DNA of 64,000 bases from Trametopsis cervina (GCA_022385755.1 MU278358.1:201133-265132); one strand, 5' to 3'. Counted from the first letter of the stretch, positions 24,563 to 36,704 are shown. A program made the numbers and translations. Notes: a model not told the origin generated them from the letters alone.

Positions 24563-25220
24563 ATGGACGATTCCCCCTGGGGCGACGATGTTCAAACGCT
24601 CCATGATTCCGAGTGGTCAAAGATCTCTTCGGATTTCACGAATGTGTGCACCTGTCTTGTATGCGGCAGTAATACACTTACACTAAAGAGATCTACAGGC
24701 AGGCTACAGAGAAGGGATTACAGCCGGCAAGGAGGCACACCTCCAGCAAGGATTTGACGACGGCTTTGCCAAGGTCGGAACTCCCGTGGGCAGGGAGATT
24801 GGCCTATTGCGAGGCTTCGCGTCTGCTGTGCTGTCTTACTTGAAAGGCCCGACATGCCCTGTGGAGCCCTCAACTCGGGAAGATCTGCTGCAAGAGATGC
24901 GAACGGTCACGACGAACCTCAACCAGATCCGCTTCTCAGACATCGCGCCACCGGACTTGGAGGCAGAACAACATGCGCGAGAGCATCTCGAATCCGCCGC
25001 TGAGGATCGGGACGATGAGATGGATCAGAACGAGGAGGTTCAGTACAAGAGGGATGTAGAGAGCCTGGAGGATATGATGAATAGTCTAGGTGCGGGAAGC
25101 AAAAATCCGGCAGAGACACAGCGACCGACCCCGGAAGATGTCGTGAAGCTATCCGCACGTCTTCGAGCCGTCGCCGATGCTCTACGAATACCATTTCCTG
25201 TCGGTGACCAACCCACATAA
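24563..25220 (+). CDS. YAE1: YAE1-like protein, Fe-S protein Rli1 maturation factor
   Basis: The hallmark is a run of small residues at four-residue spacing: GYREGITAGKEAHLQQGF, then DDGFAKVGTPVGREIGLLRG. This is the deca-GX3 motif of the Yae1/Lto1 family. One intron follows the first exon (ends near 24641, resumes near 24701 with GYREG). About 198 residues in all, close to the family size. Yae1 with Lto1 is an adaptor that delivers the Fe-S assembly machinery to the ribosome recycling ATPase Rli1/ABCE1 in the cytosol. The C-terminal half is acidic and less conserved. The end is a TAA at 25218-25220. Confidence 0.9.
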
Positions 25221-26436
25221 AGTTCTGTTCACGTTCCCGCTGTTCCTCGATGCTGCTTTGACTCGGTCCCAAGCGGAGGAGCGACAAGGGCTTAGGTCTG
25301 TGCAGCTTGGCATTTCCACGCTGTGTTAGGGGGACTAACGAAATCGTAGTCAATTTCAGGGTCGCCGACAGCTTCCTACGGGAAACACAAATTTGGGCCA
25401 CAGACGTTTCGGTGTACTAGTGGTATATCTAAGAACACTTGAGCTCCAGGTACAGTAGTTACCTGTCATCGGTATTCAAGCAACGATCAATGCACTGCTC
25501 AGTTCCCCAACTGGGGTTGCCCAGTGGTCACCCATTCAGTCCAACAATAAGCAATGACTCTATTGCGCTGCAGGCCAAACTAGAAGTTATTGACCATGGT
25601 CCCGATCATGTATGTTTCTTTAGAACGCGGACCAGGCCAGATTTACAACCATCGGCCTTCTCCAACCCTCGGTCATTGCGGTGAGGCTTATGGAGAGGGC
25701 TGTACAGAATGCAGCCTAACCTCATGCATTGTAAGTCAAGGCGGGCCAAGAAAATACCTCATTGGTTGACAGTACAGGTGTCCCTCAAGATTTTATGCCC
25801 TATAATCGTCCTCCCGTTGACACTTTAATCGAGCTCGGTCAATGTAGGTAAGGGTCGGCCACAGGACGAGCTTTGTGGCGTTTGTGTCTGCTTACAGATT
25901 AGACCCCGATCGCCTCGGCATGGCGCTCATGCACTAGTGCCTTATGGATAACCACTTTTGGGACAGCTCAAACATGTAGCCCACACTCCCGCTGCAAATT
26001 GCCCATCAGTGTCAAATAATTCTGAGTCGGTCTTCTTCAATCCGTCCAGTTTAGTCTATAGTGTTGACGACAGACGTTCGGCGATCCCACCCAAGAAATA
26101 AAACAGCGTATGTTCCACAAAATACCCCCTGGCGCGGCAACGTCTGTCCTACTAGCGTTGAGATAGGTGTCTCGTCGCCATGCAATGAACTGAATCACCA
26201 GTGCCAGGACCCGGAGCCTTCCCCAAATGGCTGGCCTTGGTTTAGTTTAATTCGATCGCAGATGAATCTTGACGATTAAAGTACAACCATTCAACGGTCG
26301 CAATCTCAGACTGAAGATCTTATGAAGAAGATTTGGGGCCACCACTGCATATTCGCCAGTATTTAGAGTCGTCGCCGTTACGGCATTCGCTGCGTACCTC
26401 GAGAAGCCTCTCACCTCAGCCGTATATGCTTCCGCG
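25221..26436. other. Intergenic region, no supported gene
   Basis: This 1.2 kb between YAE1 and the membrane protein has no conserved frame. The frame of the following gene stays open from 26326 to its ATG without another Met, so a small upstream exon is possible but not visible. Confidence 0.45.
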
Positions 26437-27864
26437 ATGATTCAAATGGACAGAATAGGCCTCGCGTCCATGTTCGTGGAATCGGTGCTGTATGGTGAGC
26501 GAGTCAATGTGCTGATTTGATTTTTCGTAGCCCCTAATAGCCCACAATGCAGGTATTTCCGTCGTGCTGTATATCATTGCGATGGTTATACTTCTACGAC
26601 GGCGGGGGAGAAATAGATTCAACACGCCGATGGCTTGCGCCATTGTCATCATGTGGTGCATGGGCACTGTTGTATGTGGCTGTAGTTATTGTTGAAACCG
26701 TTCTGCGCTGACCTCAACGTATAGCATGTTGGCATTGACATTTGTAGGATCCTGGAAGCGTTCGTGGAATCACCACTGGGGCCCAAGGTTTATCTCGCCC
26801 AGATCAGCACCAACCTATACGTCGTGCGGAGTTCGGCCTATATGGTCCAGACATTGACAGGAGATGGTTTTGTAGTACGTGATGTTTATTAACGTCCTTG
26901 GTCTTACATGTACTCAAAGTCGTGTTCCATCCCAGCTTTATCGTCTTTATTTGGTGTGGGGTGGCGACAAATATGTCTTTTACCCGATGCTGGTGGTCTT
27001 TTTGGGCGACATCGGTGAGCTCATCACTTCATATGGCGCATCTCTGAAGTAACGCGGTCTATTTAGCTGCCGCGGGCGGAGCAATCCATAGAATTGCGTT
27101 TGCTACCGCTGGGACTGTTATTTTCCAAGCGAAGGCCTGGATAACAGCATTCTATGTCCTCACTCTCGTCAGTCATTCTATATGCACCTGTAAGTCTTTT
27201 CTAGGGCGGATATCGCGTCATATCGTACTGAACACCGTTACGGACAATAGTTTTATTAGGGTGGAGAATATGGTCAGTTCACAGACAAACGGCCAAGATA
27301 ACTGTCGGTATCAGTGACGTTAGCTTGATGACTGCGGCTATAATCGTCGTCGAGTCCGGGGCAATCTACTCCCTCTCTCTCGTTATTCAACTCACGTTGT
27401 TTCTATGCGGCACCTTCGCTCAGTATATTATGATTGACTCGGTGCGTATACCCCACCAACTGATGTGCTACAGCTTTACTCACCTAGCTATATATTCCTT
27501 AGACTACTCAGCTTGTTGTACGTGGTCCCTTCCGCGTGGTTCAATACATGCACTAATCTACCAACAGGGAATCGTGTTCTCCCTTGTCATCGTCCGAGTT
27601 GGTCTTGGTCTGACCGTGGATGCGAGCTCTGGGTCCCCCATCAAGTCCTCGTTCCTCCCACGCTTCGTGGACTCTACTAGTACCCGAAGGCCGGACGCCT
27701 ACCCGCTGGACCCAGTCGAAGTCCACGTCTCAAAAGTGGTAGCGCGAGACGATGTTGCCCATGTCTTGCCTATGACGCTACAAGAATGCGACTATGAGCT
27801 GGACCGTAGATCACCGGATCAACAGTCGAAATTCCAATCGTATGGTGCCAACGACAGTATTTGA
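26437..27864 (+). CDS. Multi-pass (about seven TM) membrane protein, unknown function
   Basis: Exons join to a protein with successive hydrophobic segments: ISVVLYIIAMVILL, TPMACAIVIMWCMGTV, YPMLVVFLGDIAAAGGA, AWITAFYVLTLVSHSIC, TAAIIVVESGAIYSLSLVIQ and a last one around GIVFSLVIVRVGLGL. The loop LYRLYLVWGGDKYVF and the ending VIVRVGLG are typical of a seven-helix family widespread in mushroom genomes and still without a known role. A hydrophilic tail of about 80 residues follows. The start at 26437 is the first ATG in frame; donors and acceptors are GT-AG. Receptor function is only a guess from topology. It ends 286 bp before the convergent RidA gene. Confidence 0.8.
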
Positions 27865-28149
27865 CATCGACATATGGGCTGGCTGACTGGCCGACTTTTG
27901 GACTTTCGACTAAAGGCTCCCCGTTCATCACCCCGACGTGACGAGGCTTCCCACTTGAATTTCGCTTCGTGCGGCGGGCTCGCGACGTTTATCATTCTAT
28001 CCACAAACTCTATGTCCATACAGCATTTCCTACTTACCACTCCTTTGATCTGGATTTCACTATCATTCATTCGCGGCCGGATTTCAGTAGACTTTATAAT
28101 TTGTACACAAATTGGACATCTTTTTGATATTGACTCTCTGTCAATACGC

Positions 28150-28714
28150 TCAGGGAATCTCTGCGATGCCCTCAATCTCAACCGATGCTCCGAGAGGGAG
28201 AGCCTTGACGGCGACGCAAGTCTAGTAAAGAGGTCAGTTCCGATTATGACATAAACTTCGGGTACTGCCGACGTACGCGAGCGGGAAGGTGTCCCTTCGT
28301 GAAGAACTGTCAACGCGGGGAGTGAGCTCAATATGTTTATTCGTCTAGTACATGCAGCAGATAAACTTGCCTGAGTGTAGACCTCGTTCATGGCGCCGAA
28401 GTTCGCCATGTCGGTCAAGAAAATGTTGGCCTTGATGAGGTGCTCAAAGTCTGTTCCAGCCGCTTTTAGGACTTTCTGCAGGTTCTCCAAAGCAGCTTTC
28501 TAGAAATAAGCAACAACAATGAGTGGACGACATTCATCTCTAAGACAGGAACAATCATGCATACGGTCTGTGCGGGTATGCCGCCTTCTACAAGCGTGAG
28601 GTCAGGGTTGCATCCGATGCTGCCTGAAGCGTAGACCGTTCCCCTTGAGATGACGGCCTGGGAGAAGACGGGGAGGGGAGGGACGGCATCAGCTGCGAAA
28701 ACGATTTCAACCAT
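28150..28714 (-). CDS. RidA/YjgF-type 2-iminobutanoate deaminase
   Basis: Four exons give 126 residues, the normal size. Conserved parts are FSQAVISRGTVYASGSIG, the helix ALENLQKVLKAAGTDF, VKANIFLTD-like LIKANIFLTDM, and the active-site strand RTCVAVKALPLGASVEIEG, whose Arg binds the substrate carboxylate. RidA family enzymes hydrolyse reactive imine or enamine intermediates made by PLP enzymes and so protect mitochondrial and cytosolic metabolism. The yeast relatives are Mmf1 and Hmf1; no clear presequence is seen, so a cytosolic Hmf1-like form is likelier. The third intron has a GC donor (28370-28307). Confidence 0.93.
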
Positions 28715-29152
28715 GTTTGCTGAATGAGTCTTATGAAAGTGGCTGGTGGGTGTGTTGAACAACTCATCCACGCAGAGCGCATTTTATACCTTTCGCTGTG
28801 GCCCCAGAGGAGTCATTCTCGCACCGTAAACTACGTGATCGATAAGCTAGTTGAAACACGGACTCTTATCTTCGACATGTGATGCGGAAGCGTGCCTGCG
28901 AACAGGGAGAACCCATGTGGGGAGGGTGGGTGAGTAAGCAAGTGATGCGGATGAACCGCAATAGGTGTGCATGAACGTGGTGCGGGACAAATTCCAGGTA
29001 TTCAGACGAGTATAAACGAATGCAACAAAAATAGGCAGCGATCAACCAGTACATCGCGCAATGTATGTATGATATATGTAACTAGGCCACCTGTGCCAAG
29101 GAAAGTTTCCTCCGGTCGGAACGAACGTCGGACACATCCGACTAAGCTGAGT
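28715..29152. other. Intergenic region upstream of RidA
   Basis: It holds the RidA promoter and the 3' flank of the next minus-strand gene. No coding frame with conserved residues is seen. Confidence 0.5.
28781..28788 (-). promoter_or_regulatory. TATA-like box of the RidA gene
   Basis: The minus strand reads TATAAAAT, 67-74 bases upstream of the RidA start codon, a fitting place for a fungal TATA box. No start-site data are available. Confidence 0.45.
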
Positions 29153-30939
29153 CTACCAATTCCACTCTTCATCGTCATCAACTTTCTGTGAAGGGGTTGG
29201 AGAAGGAGACGGGCTGACGACGCTTGGAATCAGCGGTGCGCTCAATGTCAGTGTGGGGCCGTCCATCTGTTCGAGTTCGTCGTCTAGTAGCGAACCCGAC
29301 GGTGACGCTGCTAAGGGAGATGGTTTGATAGCGGGAGAGTGGCCTGTGGACGGTGGCGGGGACGACAGAGCTGACAACAACGACTGCGAAACATCGGAAA
29401 GGAGCACTGAAGCTCTTTTCTGGGATTTGGTGAAGCTGTAACAAACGGTATGAGCGCAGTTTGTACGAACATATGAACACTCTACGTACGCCTCATTCTT
29501 CTGTATCTCTTCCCACTTCCGACCAACGCTCGAGCCGACGCTTCCCATCCATGAGGAGACAGGTGCGGTAGGGCTTCCTACAACTATGGATGCAGGTCGC
29601 GCCTTCACCTTTCCTCGGGGATTCGACGATATGTCCGCTCTCTTGCTTGCCTCAGCAGAAAGTGGGGATGGGGACAGTGGCGACCTCGCGAACGACTGGC
29701 TCTTGTCCTGCGAGCGCCTTCTTAGTAGCTTCTCCGAAGGCGAGACCTGTACAGGCGAAGGGGCGAAAGACGCTGCGGATTCCTCAGGAGTACTGGTAGA
29801 TGACCCTTCCTCGATTGGATCTTCCAGCGAGAGTGAGGACAGCACAGAGGAGGCTGAAGATTGTGAAAGCCGCTGGCTGCTCGGAGTAGTAGAAGCCTGT
29901 GCGGAGGATGCTGCGGTAGACACAGAGCTGATACTTTGCGTCTGTTCGTGCCGTGATGCTGCTTTACGCGCAGCTGAGGATGAGATCATAGACGCCCGCG
30001 ATATCGTTGCGAACCCAGACATAGGTGCCACAATTGGAGAGATAGTAGAGGAATTGGGCGGTGACTGGGACCCTTGTTCCACCGTAGACAGATCATTGAG
30101 GCCAGCCGCCAGCAGTCTTGCACCCTCTTTCAGCGCGTCCCTGGCACTGGGAATAATCGAAGACACAGCAGACGAGGGAGATCCTGCGACGCCTGGACTC
30201 GAGTACGCACGGTCCATACCACGGCTGACTATTCTCTCCCATTTGCGCTTCAGCTGAGATAGCTCTGCCTCGTGCGCTGCCAGCTGCGATCGCAGTTCGA
30301 GACACTTGGCTTCCTTCTGCGCGATAAAATGCAAAAGATCCGCATGCCTGCGAGGAGCAGCTTCGTCAGCACATCACCAAGTAAATAGCAGAGCCACTAG
30401 TGCGAGATACGAGTGTCGAAAACCGGTCGAGCGAAATGGCCGACGGTTTGTGGCTTACAAAGAGGAATAGCAGTGACTCACTTCTCGGTCAATGTGAGAG
30501 GACCATGGTCGACGGTGGGGCTGGATGGGAGGGTATCTTTATTCCCCGATAATGGTCCCAAACTCCTTCGGTCTCTCTGCAATTTGGAAATAGATTCTGC
30601 ACCCTCCCCATCCCACACGCCCACTGACGCACTTCTCCGCGGAGATGGCTTGCCGACTGGTGTCACAGGCGAACGCAAGCTGGAAGACCTGGTGTGGTCG
30701 CTTGTGAAGTACGAGATGGAGGACTGTCGTCTAGGGTTCCCCAGCTTGAAGGTGCGGCCAGAGGGAGACGGAGTAGAGAGCCCGAGTGCTGAAGAGCGCG
30801 GAGACGTCAACGCAGAGGCAGAAAGTGGTGAGTTTGATACAGCAGGAATGTTGCTGTCCAACAATTGCAGTGGTCGTGGCGGTCCCTTGGGCGAACTTAG
30901 TGGAGATGTGGACGCTGCAGTCATCGTGCTGGTGCTCAT
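29153..30939 (-). CDS. Ser-rich protein with central coiled coil, unknown function
   Basis: The start at 30939 opens a long Ser/Pro/Thr-rich part. After an intron comes a helical, charged segment (FIAQKEAKCLELRSQLAAHE, then AELSQLKRKWERIVSRG) that should form a coiled coil. More Ser-rich sequence follows, with a conserved-looking piece SSWMGSVGSSVGRKWEEIQK. Past a further intron it reads KSQKRASVLLSDVSQSLLSA. It ends in an acidic motif (DDDEEWNW). The layout, disordered ends around a short coiled coil plus a conserved W-containing linker, resembles uncharacterised fungal proteins with many phosphorylation sites. I cannot assign a function. Confidence 0.75.
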
Positions 30940-31318
30940 ATCATGTAAGGTAACGTTGTTGTGGATGTGGCGTGTGCGTGGTTGAAGTAAGCCTCCTGGG
31001 AGCCGGTGGGGAGTAACGAGTGTCGTGAAAGGTACGTTCCAGATAGTCTAGATCGTTGTAAAGAACGAAGGAGAAAAGAGTGCGGTAGCGATTTACCAGG
31101 TAATCGTCGTTGGGATGAAAGTTATAGACTGCCGCATCACACCGAAAACGGCAACCGCTCATACGAAGGTCTGAAGACGACAGCTCAAACATACGAATGT
31201 CCGCACACGCTAAGATTTGTCGCAAGGTTCTATGATTGCACGACAAGAGCAAGTGCCACTCTAATAACATTGTACGATGGCTCTACTCGATGAGGTTGCA
31301 GGCAACGCGCTACTGCTA

Positions 31319-31740
31319 TTAGTGTTTTGACTCTTTTTCGGCCTCTGCAATGAAGTTCTTGATGCTGTCCATCCTGATCAGTTATTATTGGGGTTTTCAA
31401 TACGCAAAGAAATCATTAGAGACGTACAACTGTTCTTCCTCACTGTATGGTGATGTTCAGAGCGTGATGAGTATGAAGTCGAAGCAGGACACGTGAAGAG
31501 ACACACCTTGAACCCGCATTTAGCTTTACAGTCTCCTTCACTTGCTCCAGAGTAGTCTTCCCAGGAGCAGCAGCCTCCTTCTTGCCACCAGTTAGTGAAG
31601 TGGCGAGCAGGCCAGTCGCGCCGAGTGTAGCCAGCGCAAGGTATTCATTCTTGATGGCGCGTCCAAAAATAACGCTGTTATATGGGAGATCGTCGTCAGA
31701 ACACCGTGCAAGCAACCACAGCACAGACTCACTAAGACAT
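31319..31740 (-). CDS. ATP19: Mitochondrial ATP synthase subunit k (ATP19-like)
   Basis: Four exons (31740-31733, 31674-31507, 31442-31428, 31373-31319) sum to 246 nt, giving 81 residues with no frame conflict. The protein opens MSYVIFGRAIKNEYLALATL, continuing into a hydrophobic stretch with Gly and Ala (GATGLLATSL), as in fungal subunit k, which helps ATP synthase dimers form in the inner membrane. The C-terminal half is a charged helix (TLEQVKETVKLN, IKNFIAEAEKESKH). The first exon has only 8 nt and the third 15 nt. Small size limits certainty, but start motif, length and hydrophobic pattern agree. Confidence 0.82.
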
Positions 31741-33164
31741 GACGAGAAAGGTTTGGTGGTCGAGGTCGAACGCGAGCCGCTCACGAGAACGACCGGCGGG
31801 AATATCCGCTGTGACTCAAGGTTAGGGTTTACTGGACTGATCAAAGTGAATTTGTCGTCGCCTACAACGGGAGCCAGGTTGAAGACAAGGTCTTTCTCTG
31901 TGTACTACATCGGTGCTTCTTTGCCTGGCCGATATCGCCTGCTTCCGTCTTTCGAGGTAATCAGCATACCCTTTGCGAGGACAATACCCAATGCCTAGGA
32001 TCGGTACGAGGGCCGCTGGTCTACGCGTACAATCTATCCTCACTATCATTGGGAAATGGCCACCGATCATGCTCATACCTTGAAGTCTCTAAGATCCCGC
32101 ACGGTGAGTTGCCAATGGCCCTACTCTTTTCTTCCAGCAGCGATGTTCAAGACCTGCGCAATACGAGGATTGCCGGTTTTCCTTGCAATCCCCACGGCGG
32201 CTTTCTATACATCTGTCCGCTAGGCGAGAATGTGAACCTTGCTTGACACACTTCATTGTCTGACCCCAGGAGCGCAGGATGAATGCAGCAACCATATCCA
32301 CTATTGTACTAGTCTGAACTCATCTGTTCTGATATCGGACAGCTGAGTGGAGTTCAGGCTTAGACTTACGTATTGTACCTGCAGTTTCTTATTGCTGCAA
32401 TTGCGATCAAGTTGTTGAAGTATGGAGCTGAATTCTCAAGTCACACATTTGGGATTGTGATTGAGCATTTCCAACTTGTTGGAACCTTGTATTACAGCAG
32501 GCCTCCACCTGAGAACGCGCCAGAGGGGTATTCACTCGGTACACGGATGCTTCATCCATAATATTCATTTGCTTGATATCCGTATTTCTCGATGCTGGCA
32601 TAGCATTACTTTAGGTGTGCTGCTTTATCCTCGAGGCCAAACCTGTCTGTGAAGGCAAGCGATGGCTGTATTGTGGCAGAGATTCTTCTCCCCGGAACGT
32701 TCGGCCTTTCCCGAATGAGCGAGGTTCAGCAGATGTGCGGTGCTACATCCTGTTCTCCGCCTCGACCTCAACCACCGTGCACGGCGATTTGTGGGGAATT
32801 GTCTCCGCGGAGCCTGCGCTTCAACCTTGTATTCACCTTATAACGGCTTTCCCACTTCTGCTGGCATCACCAACCGCCCTTCCACTCGCCATTTAACGTT
32901 ACGCCTCTTTGTCACCTTCTTTCATACAGTCCCTTCACGCCCCTTCGTCCTTTGTACCTTCGCGATCGTCAAGGACGTCGCCCATATAGTGCGTTTAGTG
33001 GCTGTGTATGATGAGTCCGTCCTGTTACTGATATCCCTGCCTGCTATCAGTCCAGGCGTCATAACTCATCTATGCTCTTTAAGTGCTCGATATAGTAGCA
33101 AGACAGGCGGTCGACACAGCCCCACTCGTCCACGAAGCGTTGATCGCTACGTTTCACGCCTAAT
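31741..33164. other. Divergent intergenic region, no supported gene
   Basis: This 1.4 kb lies between ATP19 and the low-complexity protein gene, which point away from each other. Frames at 31822-32076 and 32740-33168 lack motifs. A CT-rich stretch at 32880-33060 is likely part of the promoter or 5' UTR of the plus-strand gene. Confidence 0.45.
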
Positions 33165-35966
33165 ATGATGGCGTATGTCGCCCCTCAGCCGTACATGTGG
33201 AATGGGCAGCAGCCCGCTCCTCCTGGATGGACAGGACCATGGCCACCTACTGCACCGTCGAACTACCCTGGTCCCCCGCCCGCTCCCCATGGTGTGGACG
33301 CGAATGCATGGAAATCCGGGCAGTGGCAGTTCAATCCAATGTTCGTTCCCACTGCCGCAGTAGCCACCCAGGCATGGGCACCACATCCCGGCTGGGGCGC
33401 AGTACCAGCCCAGGTACAAGCTCAGGCGCAAGCTCAAGCTCAGCAAGCAGCTGCTTTCAATCCGTACAAGCGTCAGCCGGTGCCACCAAGTGAAGAGTAT
33501 AGCCGTACGCGGTTGCTGGAGAACCCCCTCGGGTTGGAGAATATGATTCCGTACGTCCTGAGTTGTCTATGATTGGGGTAGCCAATCTCTTACTGTGGTC
33601 TTTCGATCGTGTGGGAATACAGTCGGTCGGAACTTGAGAAGGATCCGAACTTGATGCTACCACCGACGACACCCTGGTTATGGACTCCCAAAGAGCTAAG
33701 TAGTGGAGATGAGGCCCGCGCGTTGCCAAATGCTCCAGACGGACGAAATACCAGGGATCCGCAGGACAGGCGGGATCGCAGCCATTCTACTCATGTGTCA
33801 TCTGCTTCTGCTAGTGCTAGTGCTCGTCAGTCACAGCGTCCGTCAACTACGCCGCAGCCATCCCATTCGTCAAGCTATCAGCCGCCCCAACAGAATCAGT
33901 CGTCGAGCTATCAGTCGCCGCAACAGACTCAGCCTTCAAGTACACCTCAGTCCTCTCAGTCGCAGTCTCAATACGACTCGATTCGTCGCAGACAGCATGA
34001 AAGAGCAGAGAGTACTTCTCGGGCCTCAGATCCCCGGACCCCTCCGCCGTCGGCTCCCGCTACGTCGTCTTATTCACATTATCAGCAGCAACAGCAGGCA
34101 CAGGCACAAGCACAAGCTCAGACATCGCACCACCGGTCTCAATCCCAGCGTAGGCCACAGTCCCGGGAGCCTTCGGCTCAAAGACCATCTCAACCGGAAC
34201 AGCCACAGCAAGCATCTGAACAACGTCAGTATCAACTGTCGCGTGGGCAGACTGAACCGCCTTCTTCATATCAGTTACCTCGTACGCCGACGCATGTATC
34301 ATCGGCATCTGCTCAGGCGCGATCTCAGTCCTACGATGAGAGGGCGTCAGAAGCATTCAGCTCGCAGGAAACTCTCAGGCCGACTTTCTCTCCCAATATA
34401 GTGCGCACCCCTATGCATTATACAAACACGTCTTCTGCATCGGCTTCTGCCAATGGCACGCCGACAAGACGTTCTACGGGAGATGATCCTCGAGACGATT
34501 ACGATCTGACTAGGAGGCTAGCCAGAGAAGAGTCGATCAGTCGATCTTCGCCGGCGCGACGTGATAGTACCCGACGGAGTGGCAGAGACCACTCAAGGAG
34601 CCGGCCTACAGAGAAAGAATATGATCGTTCTTGGGCGAGGGATGACGATGACGATTCTCCACCTCGGCCGCATATGCGCAGTCCTATCTACGGGCCACCC
34701 ACGCCTACACCTGGAGCAAATCGTTCATCAACCAACGGCAGCAGCCGTTCTAACACGTCTCCGAGTAGCAGCGGCAGTAGCAATAGGCTGCCATCCCTTA
34801 CCAGCACGATGTCGGCTTTGTCCATGGACACAACTCCACCAACGTCAGCGTCAAGTAGCATGTTCTTGTCCACTTTCTCCGACGAGCCAGCAGGCATGCT
34901 GAGCCCGATATTGACGGCCGGGTCAGTCTTGCCTCCGAAGACCAGTCCTCGAGATCTTGGCCGTAGTCAAACGTATCCGCTCATTCCTGGATCGTCTCAA
35001 TCTGGGAACTTCTCGTCGATCCCTGAGGAGAGGTCCCCTGCCGCACCGCCACTATCCAGGACGCCTTCTAAGACGCCACGGCCGTCTCCGTCACATGCGT
35101 CGCCCACGCACCTTCGAAGTCCCAGTAGCGTCGCGCGTAGCCGCACCTACCCCACGCTTTCGAATGATCCGCTGGCGGGAGAGCCGCCGGTAATTCCGCC
35201 CAAGCCTGCCTCACGGCCTGCCTCTCGGGCGCCATCACCGCATCGCCCCAACGGCAGGTCTCCATCGACGAGGAATCCACTTCCTCCTCCTCCTATGCCT
35301 GTCAGCTATTCGACTTCGTCCTCTTCGGCTTCAGCTTCGGCCTCTGCTTCAGCCGCTGCTTCTCAACAGAACTATCCCCGCTCTCGCACACAGTCCCAGT
35401 ATTCTAGTCCTCCAACATACAGCAGGCATTCGCCATCGATGCCACCTCAAGCATCTCCCTCGCGCCATTCTTCGGCATCGGCTGCTGCTGCCTCCTCAGC
35501 CTCCGCTTCTGCTGCCGCGGCCGCGGCAGCCTCTCGCCACTCATACGGTCACTCGAGTGCGCCGGCACCGTCGCCGTATGCCCAGTCCAGCGCACAACGC
35601 CACCAACAGTCCACGCAACCCCCGCCTCCGCCGCAGAAGGTGCGGCACGGTTTCTGGAACCGCCGCGGAGACCACTTGATGTTTTTGCCGTCGTCTTCTG
35701 GAGGGCCGTTGAGGCCCTACATCGTCTACGCTCCCCGATCTCTCGCGAATCCGGAGGAGCTTGCGTATTATCCTAAGCCCACCGACGGGTGGAGGGATCA
35801 TCACGGTGAGCAGAGGAAGTATGATCCAAGCGTACCTGAACTTCCAGAGAGTTTGCCATCGCATGGCGAACCCCCTATGAGGCCGTACGAATCAGTGAGC
35901 ATATGTGATCTTCTATGTGATAGTCTCAGGCTGATAAAATTTATGTAGTTTATTCATTATGTCTAG
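33165..35966 (+). CDS. Long low-complexity Ser/Gln/Pro-rich protein with conserved ends
   Basis: The start at 33165 opens a Pro/Trp/Gln-rich part (PAPPGWTGPWPPTAP), an Ala-Gln repeat (QAQAQAQAQ) and a more conserved piece (AFNPYKRQPVPPSEEYSRT, then LLENPLGLENMIP). After one intron (33551 to 33621, frame kept as P-R-S-E) comes TTPWLWTPKEL. About 700 residues of disordered sequence follow, with Ser-Ala, Gln and Ala runs (longest at about 35300-35540). It ends in a compact conserved-looking segment (HGFWNRRGDHLMFLPSSSGG, GWRDHHGEQRKYDPSVPELP). A last small exon after an intron (35895-35948) would add FIHYV and a stop. No known domain is recognised. Low-complexity ends with anchored conserved motifs suggest a scaffold or condensate-forming role, as inference only. 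Confidence 0.78.
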
Positions 35967-36704
35967 CGTATGACTGCGCTCATGTGGGCTGTGACGAACG
36001 CGACCGTTTGTTGTTATTGTACTGTATGGGTTTCGTTGCCATCGTTGGATCGCATTCGGGAAATGCGCTGTGCTGTCAGCGAACCCGGTTAGGGAGGAAT
36101 GGAATGGACGTCTACTCACACAATGTATGATTATCACTTGCACTTGTTTCTGTCGCTGTCGTCGTCATATTAATGCACGCGCAAAATGTCGCCGTGCTCT
36201 GTATCTGTATGGGAGTTCGTTGCGTTGAGCTTATGGATCTTTGTTTAGCCCTGGACGTGAAGCCCGCACGCCACATCCATCTTGTGTTGCTGATATGGAC
36301 ATGACCACACGCTTTGCATGCATAACTAATGCGCAGAATCTAAAATCACCTGTGACATCTCCCTGTGAAATCATCCTTGGCTTCTTGACACATATTTCAC
36401 CACAAAAACGTCTATATATTTGGTGTAAGTCGCGTGCATCACATGCACACCAGTCAGTACGCATGTCTACTCTGGAGTAAAATAATCTGAGCGGGGGCGG
36501 GATAGTAGTATGTAGCATCGCCGTTGAAGACAATTTGGGAGGAAAGTGAAAGGTGGCGCGAGTAGATAGAAATACAGATACAGCACGATCAAGCCATACA
36601 TGTACAGGGAACGCATACAACATCCGGGAGAACAAATATAGGGAGATGATAACTTAGGGGGGGGGGGGCATAGATTCGGGAGATATCTGCACTATAAACA
36701 TAAC
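35967..36704. other. Convergent intergenic region with a 12-nt poly-G run
   Basis: This 738 bp separates two genes that end toward each other, so it holds two 3' UTRs. It contains a G run at 36657-36668. I see no coding frame with conserved residues. Confidence 0.5.

Noticed and set aside
29586..30257. Plus-strand frame of 223 acidic codons
   Set aside because: It is antisense to the Ser-rich coiled-coil gene; Asp/Glu/Ser content mirrors that gene's Ser codons.
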